Positions 1 to 8,523 of a stretch of 26,361 nt of DNA are shown here, one piece after another. The position numbers and the translations under genes are program-made. The notes under the pieces were generated by a model that had not been told where the DNA came from, did no database searches, and worked only from the letters and a program-made list of their open reading frames with translations. The stretch's first letter is position 1. The number at the start of each line of letters is the position of its first letter. The stretch is from Deltaproteobacteria bacterium UBA6106 (GTDB taxonomy: Bacteria > Desulfobacterota > Syntrophorhabdia > Syntrophorhabdales > Syntrophorhabdaceae): positions 50,794 to 77,154 of the forward strand of contig DIWM01000045.1 in the NCBI GenBank assembly GCA_002428485.1, in the 5' to 3' direction.

Positions 1-1210
1 AGCGCCAGCAATGGGGATAGGAGTGTTCGATCTCCTCTTTATGGAGAAGAAGCCCGAGTTCTTCGAGCTTTTTGATGACCTCCGGGTTGCTTTCAAAGAC
101 GTTCATGCCCCGGAAGAAGTCGACCTCTTCGATGAACCGGCCCTTTTCATTGACCGGAGAGTACACGTCGAGCCCGTATTCGATACCCGTCTCATAGTCC
201 TCTTCACCGTGTCCGGGCGCCGTATGGACCGCGCCGGTGCCGGTATCGTTCGCAACATAATCGGCATAGACGATAAGGGACTGCCTGTCGATGAAGGGAT
301 GTCTGAAGGTAAGCCCTTTGAGCTTATCGGGCTTTATCTCTTCAATTATCTTGTAATCGCCGATGGCCGCCCTCTTTGCGATGTCTTCGACAAGCTCTTT
401 GAGGACAATGTATATCTCTTTCCCTATATCGACAGCAACATAAGTAAAATCAGGGTGGATGGCGATGGCGAGGTTCGCCGGGAGCGTCCAGGGTGTTGTA
501 GTCCAGATGAGCATATGGATCGGCTTGTCGGGGTAATCGGCAAAGACGCCGTCCCTCTTTTGGGTGAAGGGGAATTTGACGTAGATGGAGGTTGATCTCT
601 TGTTGTCGTATTCGATCTCTGCCTCGGCAAGGGCGGTCATGCAGTGTATGCACCAGTAGACAGGCTTCTTTTTCCGGTAGACCTCGTCCCTTTCGAAGAA
701 TTTCTGTATCTCCCCGATGATCGTTGCCTGGTACCCGTAATCCATTGTGATGTAGGGGTGTTCCCAGTCTCCGATGACGCCGAGCCTTTTGAATTCGGCG
801 CGCTGGATGTCGATAAAACCTTCCGCGTATTTTCTGCATGCGTTCCGGGTATCCAGCTTGGGCATAGCGATCTTTTTTGCCTTGAATTCCTTTTCTATCT
901 GGTGCTCGATAGGCAGCCCGTGACAGTCCCATCCCGGGACGTAGTCTGCCCTGTAACCTGACATGAACTTCGACTTTACGATGATGTCCTTCAGTATCTT
1001 GTTGAGGGCTGTGCCAAGGTGGATATTCCCGTTCGCGTAGGGAGGGCCGTCGTGGAGAATGAACGAAGGGGCGTCCTTTCGCGCCTCGATGAGCTTCCTG
1101 TAGAGCCCTATGCTATCCCAGAATGCAAGCATCTCCTTTTCCCTGACAGGCAGGTTCCCTTTCATGGGAAAAGGCGTCTTCGGTAGGTGCAGCGTGTCTT
1201 TGTAGTCCAT
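1..1210 (-). CDS. ileS: Isoleucyl-tRNA synthetase, N-terminal part (runs off the window)
   Basis: Class I aminoacyl-tRNA synthetase that charges tRNA-Ile in the cytoplasm. The 403 visible codons start MDYKDTLHLPKTPFPM. They contain the HIGH-region motif HDGPPYANGNIHLGT, with Thr in place of the last His, which is not rare in this motif. The signature GWDCHGLPIE follows, then the CP1 editing domain with TTTPWTLPANLA and GTGAVHTAPGHGEEDY. The KMSKS loop and anticodon-binding part lie outside the window; a complete enzyme is about 930 residues. The ATG start is preceded on the minus strand by an AAAGGAAAG ribosome site about 10 bases upstream. A heptad repeat lies directly upstream of the gene. 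Identification is firm; only the truncation by the window edge limits it. Confidence 0.97.
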   Translation of the reverse strand, partial: MDYKDTLHLPKTPFPMKGNLPVREKEMLAFWDSIGLYRKLIEARKDAPSFILHDGPPYANGNIHLGTALNKILKDIIVKSKFMSGYRADYVPGWDCHGLPIEHQIEKEFKAKKIAMPKLDTRNACRKYAEGFIDIQRAEFKRLGVIGDWEHPYITMDYGYQATIIGEIQKFFERDEVYRKKKPVYWCIHCMTALAEAEIEYDNKRSTSIYVKFPFTQKRDGVFADYPDKPIHMLIWTTTPWTLPANLAIAIHPDFTYVAVDIGKEIYIVLKELVEDIAKRAAIGDYKIIEEIKPDKLKGLTFRHPFIDRQSLIVYADYVANDTGTGAVHTAPGHGEEDYETGIEYGLDVYSPVNEKGRFIEEVDFFRGMNVFESNPEVIKKLEELGLLLHKEEIEHSYPHCWR

Positions 1211-1233
1211 CGTTGTGTCTTTCCTTTTGAAAA

Positions 1234-1270
1234 TTAGCAGTCAGCGATCAGCTTTCAATAATCAGCGATC
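1234..1270. repeat. Heptad-phased repeat between ileS and the hydrolase gene
   Basis: TNAG cores begin at 1234, 1241, 1248, 1255 (TCAA) and 1262, exactly seven bases apart. The unit is close to TCAGCGA. It sits in the roughly 100-base gap downstream of the minus-strand hydrolase gene and upstream of ileS. No opposed arm is seen here, so this is a single-arm member of the repeat system that recurs through the window. Confidence 0.75.
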
Positions 1271-1311
1271 TTATGCATCACATTACCATAAAGCGTTTAT
1301 CTGTTCAAGAC

Positions 1312-1947
1312 TTAGGGGAGATTGTTGTCAGGCGCGGGTTCGACGCTTTCCTTGATGAAATCAGTGATCTCCTCTTCCTTGCCGCCGTAGAAATGGGTTG
1401 TGGGGATAACCTTGAGGTATTTGTCGGTGATCTCCAGGCGCTTGTAGAATGCGAGGAGGTCATCGAGGGGAGCGATATCGTCGTATGCCCCTCCGATGAA
1501 ATAGATCTTTTTGCTGAAGGCCTTCAGGTGTTCGCCTTTGTAGATGAGGAACGGGTACGAAACAAGAAATAACCCCTCCAGGCAATGAACCTGGGGCGCT
1601 GCCCTGCTCACCACCCAGGCGCCGAAGGAATAGCCGGCACACATAATCCGGCCGGCGGGATCAAGATGCTGCCGGAGATGTTCTGAGGCAGCGAGGACAT
1701 CCCGGACCTCCCCCTCCCCTTCATCGTATTCTCCCCTGCTTCCGCCGACACCGCGGAAATTGAATATGAGGGTCGTGTAACCCTGTTGGAAAAACCCTTC
1801 TTCCATCGCCCCTACGACATTGTTGTGCATATCGCCGCCATAAAGGGGATGGGGATGGCATATGACAACGCCTGCGTTCCTGCTCCCTGTCCGCAGGACT
1901 CCTTCGAGGGCATGGTCCGATTCTATGGAGACCCTTTTTATTGACAT
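1312..1947 (-). CDS. Alpha/beta hydrolase, COG2945-like
   Basis: A 211-residue single-domain alpha/beta hydrolase, probably a cytoplasmic serine esterase of unknown substrate. Visible family marks are the oxyanion-region motif HPHPLYGGDMHNN (31-43), NFRGVGGSRG (63-72), the nucleophile elbow GYSFG with Ser107, an acid in GAYDDIAP (Asp156/157) and the catalytic His185 in TTHFYGG. The HPHP...GGDMHNNVV opening is typical of the small COG2945 hydrolases. The ATG has an AAGGG ribosome site a few bases upstream. The gene diverges from accD, and the accD promoter overlaps its first codons. It could be cotranscribed with ileS, about 100 bases downstream, but a heptad repeat lies between. Substrate cannot be inferred from context. 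Confidence 0.85.
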   Translation of the reverse strand: MSIKRVSIESDHALEGVLRTGSRNAGVVICHPHPLYGGDMHNNVVGAMEEGFFQQGYTTLIFNFRGVGGSRGEYDEGEGEVRDVLAASEHLRQHLDPAGRIMCAGYSFGAWVVSRAAPQVHCLEGLFLVSYPFLIYKGEHLKAFSKKIYFIGGAYDDIAPLDDLLAFYKRLEITDKYLKVIPTTHFYGGKEEEITDFIKESVEPAPDNNLP

Positions 1948-1969
1948 GCTACCCTTATTTTGGTAGTTT
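1941..1969 (+). promoter_or_regulatory. Candidate sigma70 promoter for the accD run
   Basis: A perfect -35 box TTGACA (1941-1946) is followed after 17 bases by TAGTTT (1964-1969), a weak -10 that matches only three of six consensus positions. Transcription would start near 1976, giving a short leader before the accD ribosome site. The -35 overlaps the first codons of the divergent hydrolase gene. A short inverted repeat, CTACC and GGTAG, lies between the boxes and could be an operator; it also spans the hydrolase ribosome site. Confidence 0.45.
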
Positions 1970-1995
1970 TACAGCAAAAATTCAATAGGAAATTC

Positions 1996-2859
1996 ATGGG
2001 TTTTTTCAGCAGAAAAGATAAAACGAAGAAGCCGCATAAAGAAATCGACATCCAGCGGGAGATCAAAAAGGCAGAGAAGGACGAATCCCTCTGGATCAAG
2101 TGCAGTTCCTGCCAGGAGCTCCTCTACAGAAAAGAGGTGGAGAGAAACCAGCATGTGTGCCCCAAATGCCTCTACCATTTCCCTATCAACGTCGATGTGA
2201 GGGTCGCGCTGATGTTTGACAAGGGGAGCTTCACGGAACTCTACAAAAATGTTGAGCCCGTCGATTTTCTCAAGTTCAAGGATACCAAGCCATATAAGAC
2301 GAGGCTCATTGAAACGAAAGAGACGACCAAAAGAAGCGACGCGATGATGTGCGGGAAGGCCGTCATCAACGGCCTCGATGTGCTGACAGCGATCTTTGAT
2401 TTTAACTTCATGGGCGGCAGCCTTGGTTCTGTGGTGGGCGAAAAGATCACGAGGACGCTCGAACAGGGGGCGAAGGACAAGCTGCCGGTTATTCTCTTCT
2501 GTTCATCGGGCGGCGCAAGGATGCAGGAAGGCATCATGTCTCTCATGCAGATGTCCAAGGTTGCAGGCGCTATATACAACCTCAAGTCCCATAGCGTTCC
2601 TTATATAACGGTCCTGACCGATCCCACGCTGGGCGGCGTCACGGCAAGCATGGGTATGTTGGGTGATGTTATCATAGCAGAGCCAAAGGCGATGATCGGA
2701 TTTGCCGGCCCGAGGGTTATCAAAGAGACTATTAAAGAAGAGCTTCCTCACGGATTCCAGAGGGCGGAATATCTTCTGGAGCATGGCATGATAGATATGA
2801 TAGTGCCAAGAAAAGAACTGAAAAAAAGACTCTACACATTACTCTCACATATAGCATGA
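1996..2859 (+). CDS. accD: Acetyl-CoA carboxylase carboxyltransferase subunit beta
   Basis: Beta half of the carboxyltransferase that moves CO2 from carboxybiotin to acetyl-CoA, the first step of fatty-acid synthesis. With the chosen start MGFFSRKDKT the protein is 287 residues, the usual AccD length. The N-terminal four-cysteine zinc ribbon is intact (Cys36, 39, 55, 58 in CSSC and CPKC). The crotonase-fold core follows with FMGGSLGSVVGEK, FCSSGGARMQEG and DPTLGGVTASMGMLGD. I prefer the ATG at 1996 over the in-frame TTG at 1960 because AGGA lies about 8 bases before it and the extra residues do not look like AccD. The stop overlaps the folC start by four bases (ATGA), so the two are translationally coupled. 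The accA partner is not in the window. Confidence 0.96.
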   Translation: MGFFSRKDKTKKPHKEIDIQREIKKAEKDESLWIKCSSCQELLYRKEVERNQHVCPKCLYHFPINVDVRVALMFDKGSFTELYKNVEPVDFLKFKDTKPYKTRLIETKETTKRSDAMMCGKAVINGLDVLTAIFDFNFMGGSLGSVVGEKITRTLEQGAKDKLPVILFCSSGGARMQEGIMSLMQMSKVAGAIYNLKSHSVPYITVLTDPTLGGVTASMGMLGDVIIAEPKAMIGFAGPRVIKETIKEELPHGFQRAEYLLEHGMIDMIVPRKELKKRLYTLLSHIA

Positions 2860-4121
2860 GAGATTTTTCTGCTACCCTTGAGTACCTCTACGGGCTCGAA
2901 AAGTTTGGGATGGTATTCGGGCTTGAGAATATTTCACGGATACTCGACATAATGGGAAACCCTCATAAGGCGCTGAAGGCGGTCCACATTGCGGGCACCA
3001 ACGGCAAAGGCTCCGTGGCAGGCATGATCGCCGGCATGCTCAGGGAAGAAGGATATTCTGCGGGTGCCTATACGTCCCCCCATCTCGTGTCATTTACCGA
3101 AAGGATCACGGTGAACGGAGAGGAGATCGGGGAAGCGGAGGTTGTTGAGCTGACGGAACATCTCCGCGAAAAGATACAGAAAAAAGACAAGGACAGGTTT
3201 TTTACCTTCTTCGATTTTACTACGGCCATTGCCTTTGAGTATTTCAGGAGAAAAAAGGTGGACATTGCGGTCATCGAGACAGGGCTCGGGGGAAGGCTTG
3301 ACTCGACAAACGTCATCGAACCGCTTGTAAGCGTCATTACCAACGTTTCCTTTGATCATACGGCCTATCTCGGCAATACTATTGAGGCCATTGCCCGGGA
3401 AAAGGCAGGCATCATCAAGAAGGGGGTGCCGGTTGTGACCGGCGCGGCAGATGTCCCGCTGGATATTATATACAAGGCTGCAAAAGGCATCGGAAGTCCT
3501 GTCTACAGCCTCTGGAGGAATTTTTCCTATGAAAAGACCGGGGAACAGGCCATGTCTTATTGGGGCCCGTCAAGGGCGCTCGAGGGTATCCGGGTAAACC
3601 TGAAAGGCGACCACCAGCTTGCAAACAGCGCCGTTGCGCTCTGTGCCGTTGACGTTCTCTCGACCGCCGGTTTTCCTGTCCGCGACGGTGCGATCTTCGA
3701 TTCCCTGTCCCGCATCCGGTGCCAGGGAAGACTGGAAGAGGTGAGACAAAGGCCGACGGTCCTCATTGATGGGGCACATAACCCCAGCGGCATCCATGTC
3801 CTTACAGAGTTTATAAAGGCCTGCTACGGGGACAGGAAGAAAATTCTCATTTTTGGTGTCATGAAGGATAAAGAGTATGATAGAATGCTTCAAGAGATCG
3901 TACCGGCAATGGATACGACAATATTGACAAAACCTGTTACAGAACGGGCGCTGGCGCCATCTCTGATGAAAACATACGCGAAAGGCGCGATAGTCGCTGA
4001 AGACACAAGGAGCGCATTGAGAACCGCAAAAACCCTCTCAGGAGAAGACGGCCTGATACTTGTGACAGGTTCTTTTTACACTATCGGTGAGGCAAAGGCA
4101 ATCATTCATGATATCTTTTAA
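2856..4121 (+). CDS. folC: Folylpolyglutamate synthase / dihydrofolate synthase
   Basis: A Mur-ligase-type ATP-dependent enzyme that adds glutamate to dihydropteroate and to folates. The 421 residues include the P-loop GTNGKGS (47-53), the omega-loop region TSPHLVSFTERI (73-84), the signature ETGLGGRLDSTN (141-152) with its metal-binding neighbourhood, and the C-terminal-domain motif IDGAHNPSG near residue 305. Length and motif order are normal. It overlaps accD upstream by 4 bp and lptD downstream by 14 bp, so it sits inside one transcription unit. The accD-folC pair is a common arrangement in many bacteria. Whether it has both activities or only one cannot be told from sequence. Confidence 0.95.
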   Translation: MRDFSATLEYLYGLEKFGMVFGLENISRILDIMGNPHKALKAVHIAGTNGKGSVAGMIAGMLREEGYSAGAYTSPHLVSFTERITVNGEEIGEAEVVELTEHLREKIQKKDKDRFFTFFDFTTAIAFEYFRRKKVDIAVIETGLGGRLDSTNVIEPLVSVITNVSFDHTAYLGNTIEAIAREKAGIIKKGVPVVTGAADVPLDIIYKAAKGIGSPVYSLWRNFSYEKTGEQAMSYWGPSRALEGIRVNLKGDHQLANSAVALCAVDVLSTAGFPVRDGAIFDSLSRIRCQGRLEEVRQRPTVLIDGAHNPSGIHVLTEFIKACYGDRKKILIFGVMKDKEYDRMLQEIVPAMDTTILTKPVTERALAPSLMKTYAKGAIVAEDTRSALRTAKTLSGEDGLILVTGSFYTIGEAKAIIHDIF

Positions 4122-6153
4122 AAGTAAATTCACCATCCTCTTTCTGTTCCTTTTTATCCCGCTCTGTCTGCATGGGAAACAATTCGATTACAAGGCCTCT
4201 GTCAATGCGCCGATCGACATAGCGGCCATGTTCGTCGAATATAACCGCGAGAAGAGCACATACGTTGCCAAGGGCAAGGTTGATCTCAGGGAAGGTGCCC
4301 GGATCCTTAATGCGGACTACGTCCTTTTTGACGAAAAGACACAGGATATCTTCGCAGAGGGGAACGTGGTCTTCCAGGATGAAGGAGACCGTATCGAATG
4401 CCAGAAGCTGCAGCTTAATCTCATCTCTAAAAAAGGCAAGATAGATGGCGGGAAGATCTACCTTCAGAAGGGCAATTTCCACGTTACCGGCGAAGAGATC
4501 GAAAAGGTCGGCGAGGCGCAGTATACGATCAAGAAAGGGGAATTCACCACCTGCGGATGGGAGGACCCTGCCTGGAAATTCTCGGCACAGGAAGTTGATG
4601 TCACCGTTGAGGGATACGCAAAAACAAAAAGCACAAAATTCTATATCAAGGATGTCCCCGTTTTTTATCTGCCCTGGGGTATCTTCCCGGTCAAGACGGA
4701 GAGGCAGTCGGGGTTGCTTATGCCGGGATTTGCAGTTTCGTCAAGAAACGGCATGCTCATCAATACATCCTATTTCTGGGCCATATCAAAAGATAAGGAC
4801 GCCACTTTCTTTCTCGACTACCTTGGCGACAGGGGCATCAAGCCCGGCGCCGAGTTCAGGTATGCCCCCAGGGAAGACATGAAGGGGGTATGGGATTATT
4901 CGATCATCAGCGACAGGCAATATGACGGCACGCGCTGGCAATTACGTGGTCAGCACGAACAGGTACTCATGCAGAACATGGCCCTGAAAGCGAACCTCCG
5001 CTTTATCTCTGACGACGATTATCTAAAAGATTTCGGCACAACGATAGCTGAAAGAAGCGAGACATTGATAAAATCCACGGCATTCCTGGAAGTCCCCGCG
5101 AAAAAGTCCCTCCTCACAGCGGAGATGGCCAACTTCAGGAACCTCCTTTCCGATGATAACAATAGATCTACATTCCAATACTATCCCCATGCCTCTTTTT
5201 TCACGGAGTATATCCCGTTTCTGGAAGGGAAGTTCTATACGGATTTTGTAACGGACTATACGTCCTTTTACAGGGACAAAGGTGATACAGTTTCACGAAT
5301 GGGGATCGAGCCGCGACTCCGGGTGCCCTATTCCTGGAACGGGATCAATTTCCTTGTGAACGGCACCCTGATGGAAACGGCATACCTTATCAACCGGAGC
5401 AACGGCAGCAGCAATGATATGGAACATCGCAACACCTTCAGGATCGAGGGGGATGCGAACGTCCAGTTCATGCGGTATTATTATACCGACCTGCTGAACC
5501 TGGGGGAGATGCACAGCGTGGTAAAACCGGTGGTAAAGTATAATTTTATCCCCAATACGTCTTTTACCGATCTGCCCAACATAGATCCCTATGACCGTCT
5601 GTACCAGACCAACACGATCACGTACTCACTGAACCATTATCTGAACTCAACCTCCGAAGGGTGGCAGCGCGAGTTGTCTCTTTTTGAGATATCCCAGACC
5701 TACGGGCTTTCGGGTGGATTGCGCCCTTCCGAACTCTATAAGGGCTCCGGCGGCAGGTTTTCCGATATTGATACCCGGCTGACCGTATATCCGACAACCA
5801 ACCTGAGCTACACCAATGAGGCGCAGATCAATACAGGCGGGGAAGGATTAAAGACCATCAGGAACGGCTTCAGCTACGCGAAACCCAACATATATAATAT
5901 GAACCTTTCTCATAATTACACGGCGGACTTGAACAACGAGGTCTTTCTTGATCTTGGCGGCATATACAAATACTTCCAGGGAAGGTATCAGATACGGTAC
6001 ACATTCAAAGATTCAGAGTGGATCGAAACCTTGTATCAACTCAGGTATATGCCTGGATGCTGGGGCACGACATTAACGCTGATGCAATCGAAAAGGCCCA
6101 ACGATACAGTCATCAGGATATCCTTTGATCTGGCGGGGATCACGACAAAGTAG
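4108..6153 (+). CDS. lptD: LPS-assembly outer-membrane protein LptD
   Basis: Beta-barrel protein that, with LptE, inserts lipopolysaccharide into the outer leaflet of the outer membrane. From the ATG at 4108 it is 681 residues: a signal peptide (KSKFTILFLFLFIPLCLHG), an OstA/LptA-like periplasmic domain (about 40-135, with repeated 'A.G.V.' strands) and a long barrel. The family marks TTCGWEDPAWKF and FYIKDVPVFYLPWGIFPVK are clear. The mature protein has Cys98, Cys149 and Cys651 (PGCWGTTL), fewer than the four of the E. coli protein, so at most one long-range disulfide, probably Cys149-Cys651, can form. I chose ATG 4108 over the GTG at 4087 because an AAAGG site precedes it and the signal peptide then starts properly. 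It is followed after 12 bp by rmlA. Confidence 0.94.
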   Translation: MISFKSKFTILFLFLFIPLCLHGKQFDYKASVNAPIDIAAMFVEYNREKSTYVAKGKVDLREGARILNADYVLFDEKTQDIFAEGNVVFQDEGDRIECQKLQLNLISKKGKIDGGKIYLQKGNFHVTGEEIEKVGEAQYTIKKGEFTTCGWEDPAWKFSAQEVDVTVEGYAKTKSTKFYIKDVPVFYLPWGIFPVKTERQSGLLMPGFAVSSRNGMLINTSYFWAISKDKDATFFLDYLGDRGIKPGAEFRYAPREDMKGVWDYSIISDRQYDGTRWQLRGQHEQVLMQNMALKANLRFISDDDYLKDFGTTIAERSETLIKSTAFLEVPAKKSLLTAEMANFRNLLSDDNNRSTFQYYPHASFFTEYIPFLEGKFYTDFVTDYTSFYRDKGDTVSRMGIEPRLRVPYSWNGINFLVNGTLMETAYLINRSNGSSNDMEHRNTFRIEGDANVQFMRYYYTDLLNLGEMHSVVKPVVKYNFIPNTSFTDLPNIDPYDRLYQTNTITYSLNHYLNSTSEGWQRELSLFEISQTYGLSGGLRPSELYKGSGGRFSDIDTRLTVYPTTNLSYTNEAQINTGGEGLKTIRNGFSYAKPNIYNMNLSHNYTADLNNEVFLDLGGIYKYFQGRYQIRYTFKDSEWIETLYQLRYMPGCWGTTLTLMQSKRPNDTVIRISFDLAGITTK

Positions 6154-6165
6154 GAGGAAGAGCGC

Positions 6166-6897
6166 ATGAAAGGAATTATTCTTGCCGGCGGGCTCGGAAC
6201 GAGACTGCACCCGCTTACGAAAATCACCAACAAGCATCTCCTGCCCATATACGGCAACCCGATGATATACTACCCTATCGGAACGCTCATTAACGCAGGC
6301 ATCACGGACATCATGATCGTAACCGGAGGGAACTATGCCGGGGATTTTTTGAGGCTTTTGGGAAACGGCAAGGAATTCGGGTTGCGGCACATCAACTACA
6401 CCTACCAGGAAGGGGAAGGCGGCATCGCCGCGGCGCTGTCGCTGGCGGAGTATTTCGCTGACAGCGAGCCTATATGCGTGGTGCTTGGCGACAATATCAT
6501 CGAGAGGAATATCGCAAGAGCTGTCCGCGATTTTGAAAAACAGAAAAAGGGCGCCAAGATCCTTTTGAAGGAAGTGCCCGACCCTGAACGTTTCGGCGTG
6601 GCAGAGATCGCGAAGAACAAGCTGGTGGATATCGTTGAAAAACCGAAGAAACCCAGGAGCAACCTTGCCGTCATCGGCATATACATGTACGATGGCCGCG
6701 TATTTGATATCGTGAAGACCCTGAAGCCTTCCGACAGGGGGGAGCTGGAGATCACCGATGTCAATAACGCCTACGTGAAGGAAGGGACCATGACCTGGGA
6801 TATGCTGGACGGATGGTGGACAGACGCGGGCACCTTTGAGTCGCTGCTGCGGGCAAATATCCTGGTTTCACAGACAGGAGCAAATAATGTGGACTAA
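6166..6897 (+). CDS. rfbA: Glucose-1-phosphate thymidylyltransferase, short form
   Basis: Nucleotidyltransferase that makes dTDP-glucose from dTTP and glucose-1-phosphate, the first step to dTDP-rhamnose. The nucleotide-binding signature LAGGLGTRLHPLT (6-18) and KHLLPIYGNPMIYYPI (23-38) are present, as are GDNI for metal and base binding and VEKP. At 243 residues it is clearly shorter than enterobacterial RmlA (about 290), lacking the C-terminal part that carries the allosteric dTDP-rhamnose site. A strong AGGAGG ribosome site precedes the ATG. The following rmlC, rmlB and rmlD homologues support this reading over another sugar-nucleotide transferase. Feedback control by dTDP-rhamnose may be missing (inference from length). 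Confidence 0.9.
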   Translation: MKGIILAGGLGTRLHPLTKITNKHLLPIYGNPMIYYPIGTLINAGITDIMIVTGGNYAGDFLRLLGNGKEFGLRHINYTYQEGEGGIAAALSLAEYFADSEPICVVLGDNIIERNIARAVRDFEKQKKGAKILLKEVPDPERFGVAEIAKNKLVDIVEKPKKPRSNLAVIGIYMYDGRVFDIVKTLKPSDRGELEITDVNNAYVKEGTMTWDMLDGWWTDAGTFESLLRANILVSQTGANNVD

Positions 6898-6900
6898 GAG

Positions 6901-7048
6901 AAATAAAATCCTAAATCCTAAGCACCAATTTCTAAACAATATCGAAATTCAAATATTTAATGTTCCAAACGTAAACACTCTGCCAGTTTTGATATTGGAA
7001 CATTTGTGCTTGTTTAGTGCTTAGAGATTCGAATTTAGAATTTTAATT
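6901..7048. repeat. Opposed-arm repeat of the AATCCTA / TTTAGGA type
   Basis: The left arm (6901-6971) has CTAA-type cores at 6911, 6918, 6925 (CCAA) and 6932, then a non-heptad tail with AAACAATATCGAAATTC and ATGTTCCAAA. The right arm (about 6985-7048) is its imperfect reverse complement, with TTAG cores at 7014, 7021, 7028 (degenerate) and 7035. Together they fill the 164-base gap inside the rml cluster and could fold into a long A/T-rich hairpin. The same tail recurs at 10791-10851 and 21163-21231. The right arm ends just before the rmlC ribosome site. No gene is seen here. Confidence 0.8.
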
Positions 7049-7061
7049 TATGGGGGTTGAT

Positions 7062-7517
7062 ATGATAAAGGATGTTGTTGTGAAACAATTGAGATATATT
7101 CCTGATGAGCGAGGCCGTTTGATGGAGATCCTGCGGAACGACGAAGACATGTTCGTCAACTTCGGTCAGGTCTACCTTACCACCACCTATCCCCATGTTG
7201 TAAAGGCCTGGCATTATCACCAGGGGCAGGACGACTTCATCATCTGCATAAAAGGGATGATCAAGCTTGCCCTTTATGACAACAGGGATGGATCGCCGAC
7301 AAAAGGAGAAATAAATGAGTTTTTCATCGGCGACTTTAACCCCATGCTCGTCAGGGTGCCGAAAATGGTCTTTCATGGATGGAAATGCATCAGCGAAAAT
7401 GAGGCGATCATCATCAACATTCCCACTGAGCCCTACAACAGGGTAAAGCCCGACGAATCCAGGGTCGACCCCCACATCAACGACATACCCTACTCATGGG
7501 ACAGGAAAGATGGCTAA
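7062..7517 (+). CDS. rfbC: dTDP-4-dehydrorhamnose 3,5-epimerase family cupin
   Basis: Cupin-fold protein placed to epimerise dTDP-4-keto-6-deoxyglucose at C3 and C5. It is 151 residues, shorter than standard RmlC (about 180). It keeps the core strands: KAWHYHQGQDDFIICIKG aligns with the RmlC 'RGLH.Q...K' strand, giving a catalytic-type His51 or His53. LYDNRDGSPTKGE matches 'D.R..SPT.G', and HGW (105-107) matches 'AHGF'. A Tyr in TEPYN (125) could be the acid. I prefer ATG 7062 over ATG 7050 because GGGGGT sits a few bases before 7062 while nothing precedes 7050. It overlaps rmlB by 8 bp. It belongs to a divergent RmlC-like branch, so exact chemistry is less certain than for its neighbours. 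Confidence 0.82.
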   Translation: MIKDVVVKQLRYIPDERGRLMEILRNDEDMFVNFGQVYLTTTYPHVVKAWHYHQGQDDFIICIKGMIKLALYDNRDGSPTKGEINEFFIGDFNPMLVRVPKMVFHGWKCISENEAIIINIPTEPYNRVKPDESRVDPHINDIPYSWDRKDG

Positions 7518-8523
7518 TACACATATCCTCGTAACCGGCGGGTGTGGTTTTATCGGGTCAAATTTTGTGCGCTACATGCTTTCGCACTATCCGTACAATA
7601 TCGTCAACCTGGACAAGCTGACCTATGCAGGAAACCCTGAAAACCTCGAAGGAGTAGAGGGGGACAGCCGCTACAGATTTGTGAAAGGCGATATCGGCAG
7701 CATATCCGATGTGGAAAAGGCCTTTGAGTCACCCGTGGAAGCTGTGATCAATTTTGCCGCTGAGTCCCACGTCGACAGGAGCATTATCGACCCTGATACG
7801 TTCATCAAGACCAATATCAACGGGACCTTCAACCTCCTCGAGATGGCAAGGAAAAGGGGTACGAGGCTTTTTATTCAGGTATCCACCGACGAGGTTTACG
7901 GTTCTCTCGGCAAGACGGGCAGATTCCGTGAGGATACTCCGATGGCCCCCAACAGCCCCTATTCCGCGTCGAAGGCATCGGCGGACATGCTCGCTATGGC
8001 GTACTACACAACATACGGAATGCCCGTTGTCATTACGCGATGTTCAAATAATTACGGCCCGTACCAGTTCCCGGAGAAGCTCATCCCGCTGATGATAACG
8101 AATGCCCTCGCGGATATTGAATTGCCCCTATACGGAGACGGCATGAACGTCAGGGACTGGATCCACGTAGAGGACCACTGCAGGGCCATCGATACGGTCT
8201 TTCAGCACGGCGTTCCCGGCAACATCTATAATATCGGCGGCGAGAACGAGAGGACGAATATGGAGATCGTGAAGCTTATCCTTAAGATCCTCGGAAAGCC
8301 GGAAACGCTTATCCGTTTTGTTACCGACAGGCCCGGCCATGACCGCCGGTACGCCATCGACTCGACAAAGCTTACAAATGAACTAAGCTTTCAGACAAAA
8401 ACAGATTTCGCCGACGGCATGGAGACAACGGTACGGTGGTATATCGACAACAGGAAATGGTGGGAAAGGATCAGGAGCGGGGCCTACCTTGAATATTATA
8501 ACAGGATGTATGGAAACCGATGA
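7510..8523 (+). CDS. rfbB: dTDP-glucose 4,6-dehydratase
   Basis: NAD-dependent extended short-chain dehydrogenase that turns dTDP-glucose into dTDP-4-keto-6-deoxyglucose. It is 337 residues, a normal length. It shows the NAD-binding GGCGFIG (10-16), the catalytic triplet STDEVYG with Thr126-Asp127-Glu128, and YSASK with Tyr151 and Lys155. Substrate-binding segments RCSNNYGPYQFPEKLIP and YGDGMNVRDWIHVEDHC are typical of RmlB. An AGGAAAG ribosome site lies within the end of rmlC. Its stop overlaps the rmlD start in ATGA, so rmlC-rmlB-rmlD are coupled. Confidence 0.96.
   Translation: MANTHILVTGGCGFIGSNFVRYMLSHYPYNIVNLDKLTYAGNPENLEGVEGDSRYRFVKGDIGSISDVEKAFESPVEAVINFAAESHVDRSIIDPDTFIKTNINGTFNLLEMARKRGTRLFIQVSTDEVYGSLGKTGRFREDTPMAPNSPYSASKASADMLAMAYYTTYGMPVVITRCSNNYGPYQFPEKLIPLMITNALADIELPLYGDGMNVRDWIHVEDHCRAIDTVFQHGVPGNIYNIGGENERTNMEIVKLILKILGKPETLIRFVTDRPGHDRRYAIDSTKLTNELSFQTKTDFADGMETTVRWYIDNRKWWERIRSGAYLEYYNRMYGNR

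Noticed and set aside
11..961. Long plus-strand and minus-strand ORFs over the ileS region (e.g. 11-595, 644-961 on +, 450-932 on -)
   Set aside because: The minus-strand frame that is open from 1210 to the window edge encodes clear IleS motifs; the other frames encode nothing recognisable and are shadows.
1960..1995. TTG start for accD, 12 codons upstream
   Set aside because: It lies within the proposed -10 region and lacks a ribosome site; ATG 1996 with AGGA upstream gives the usual AccD N-terminus.
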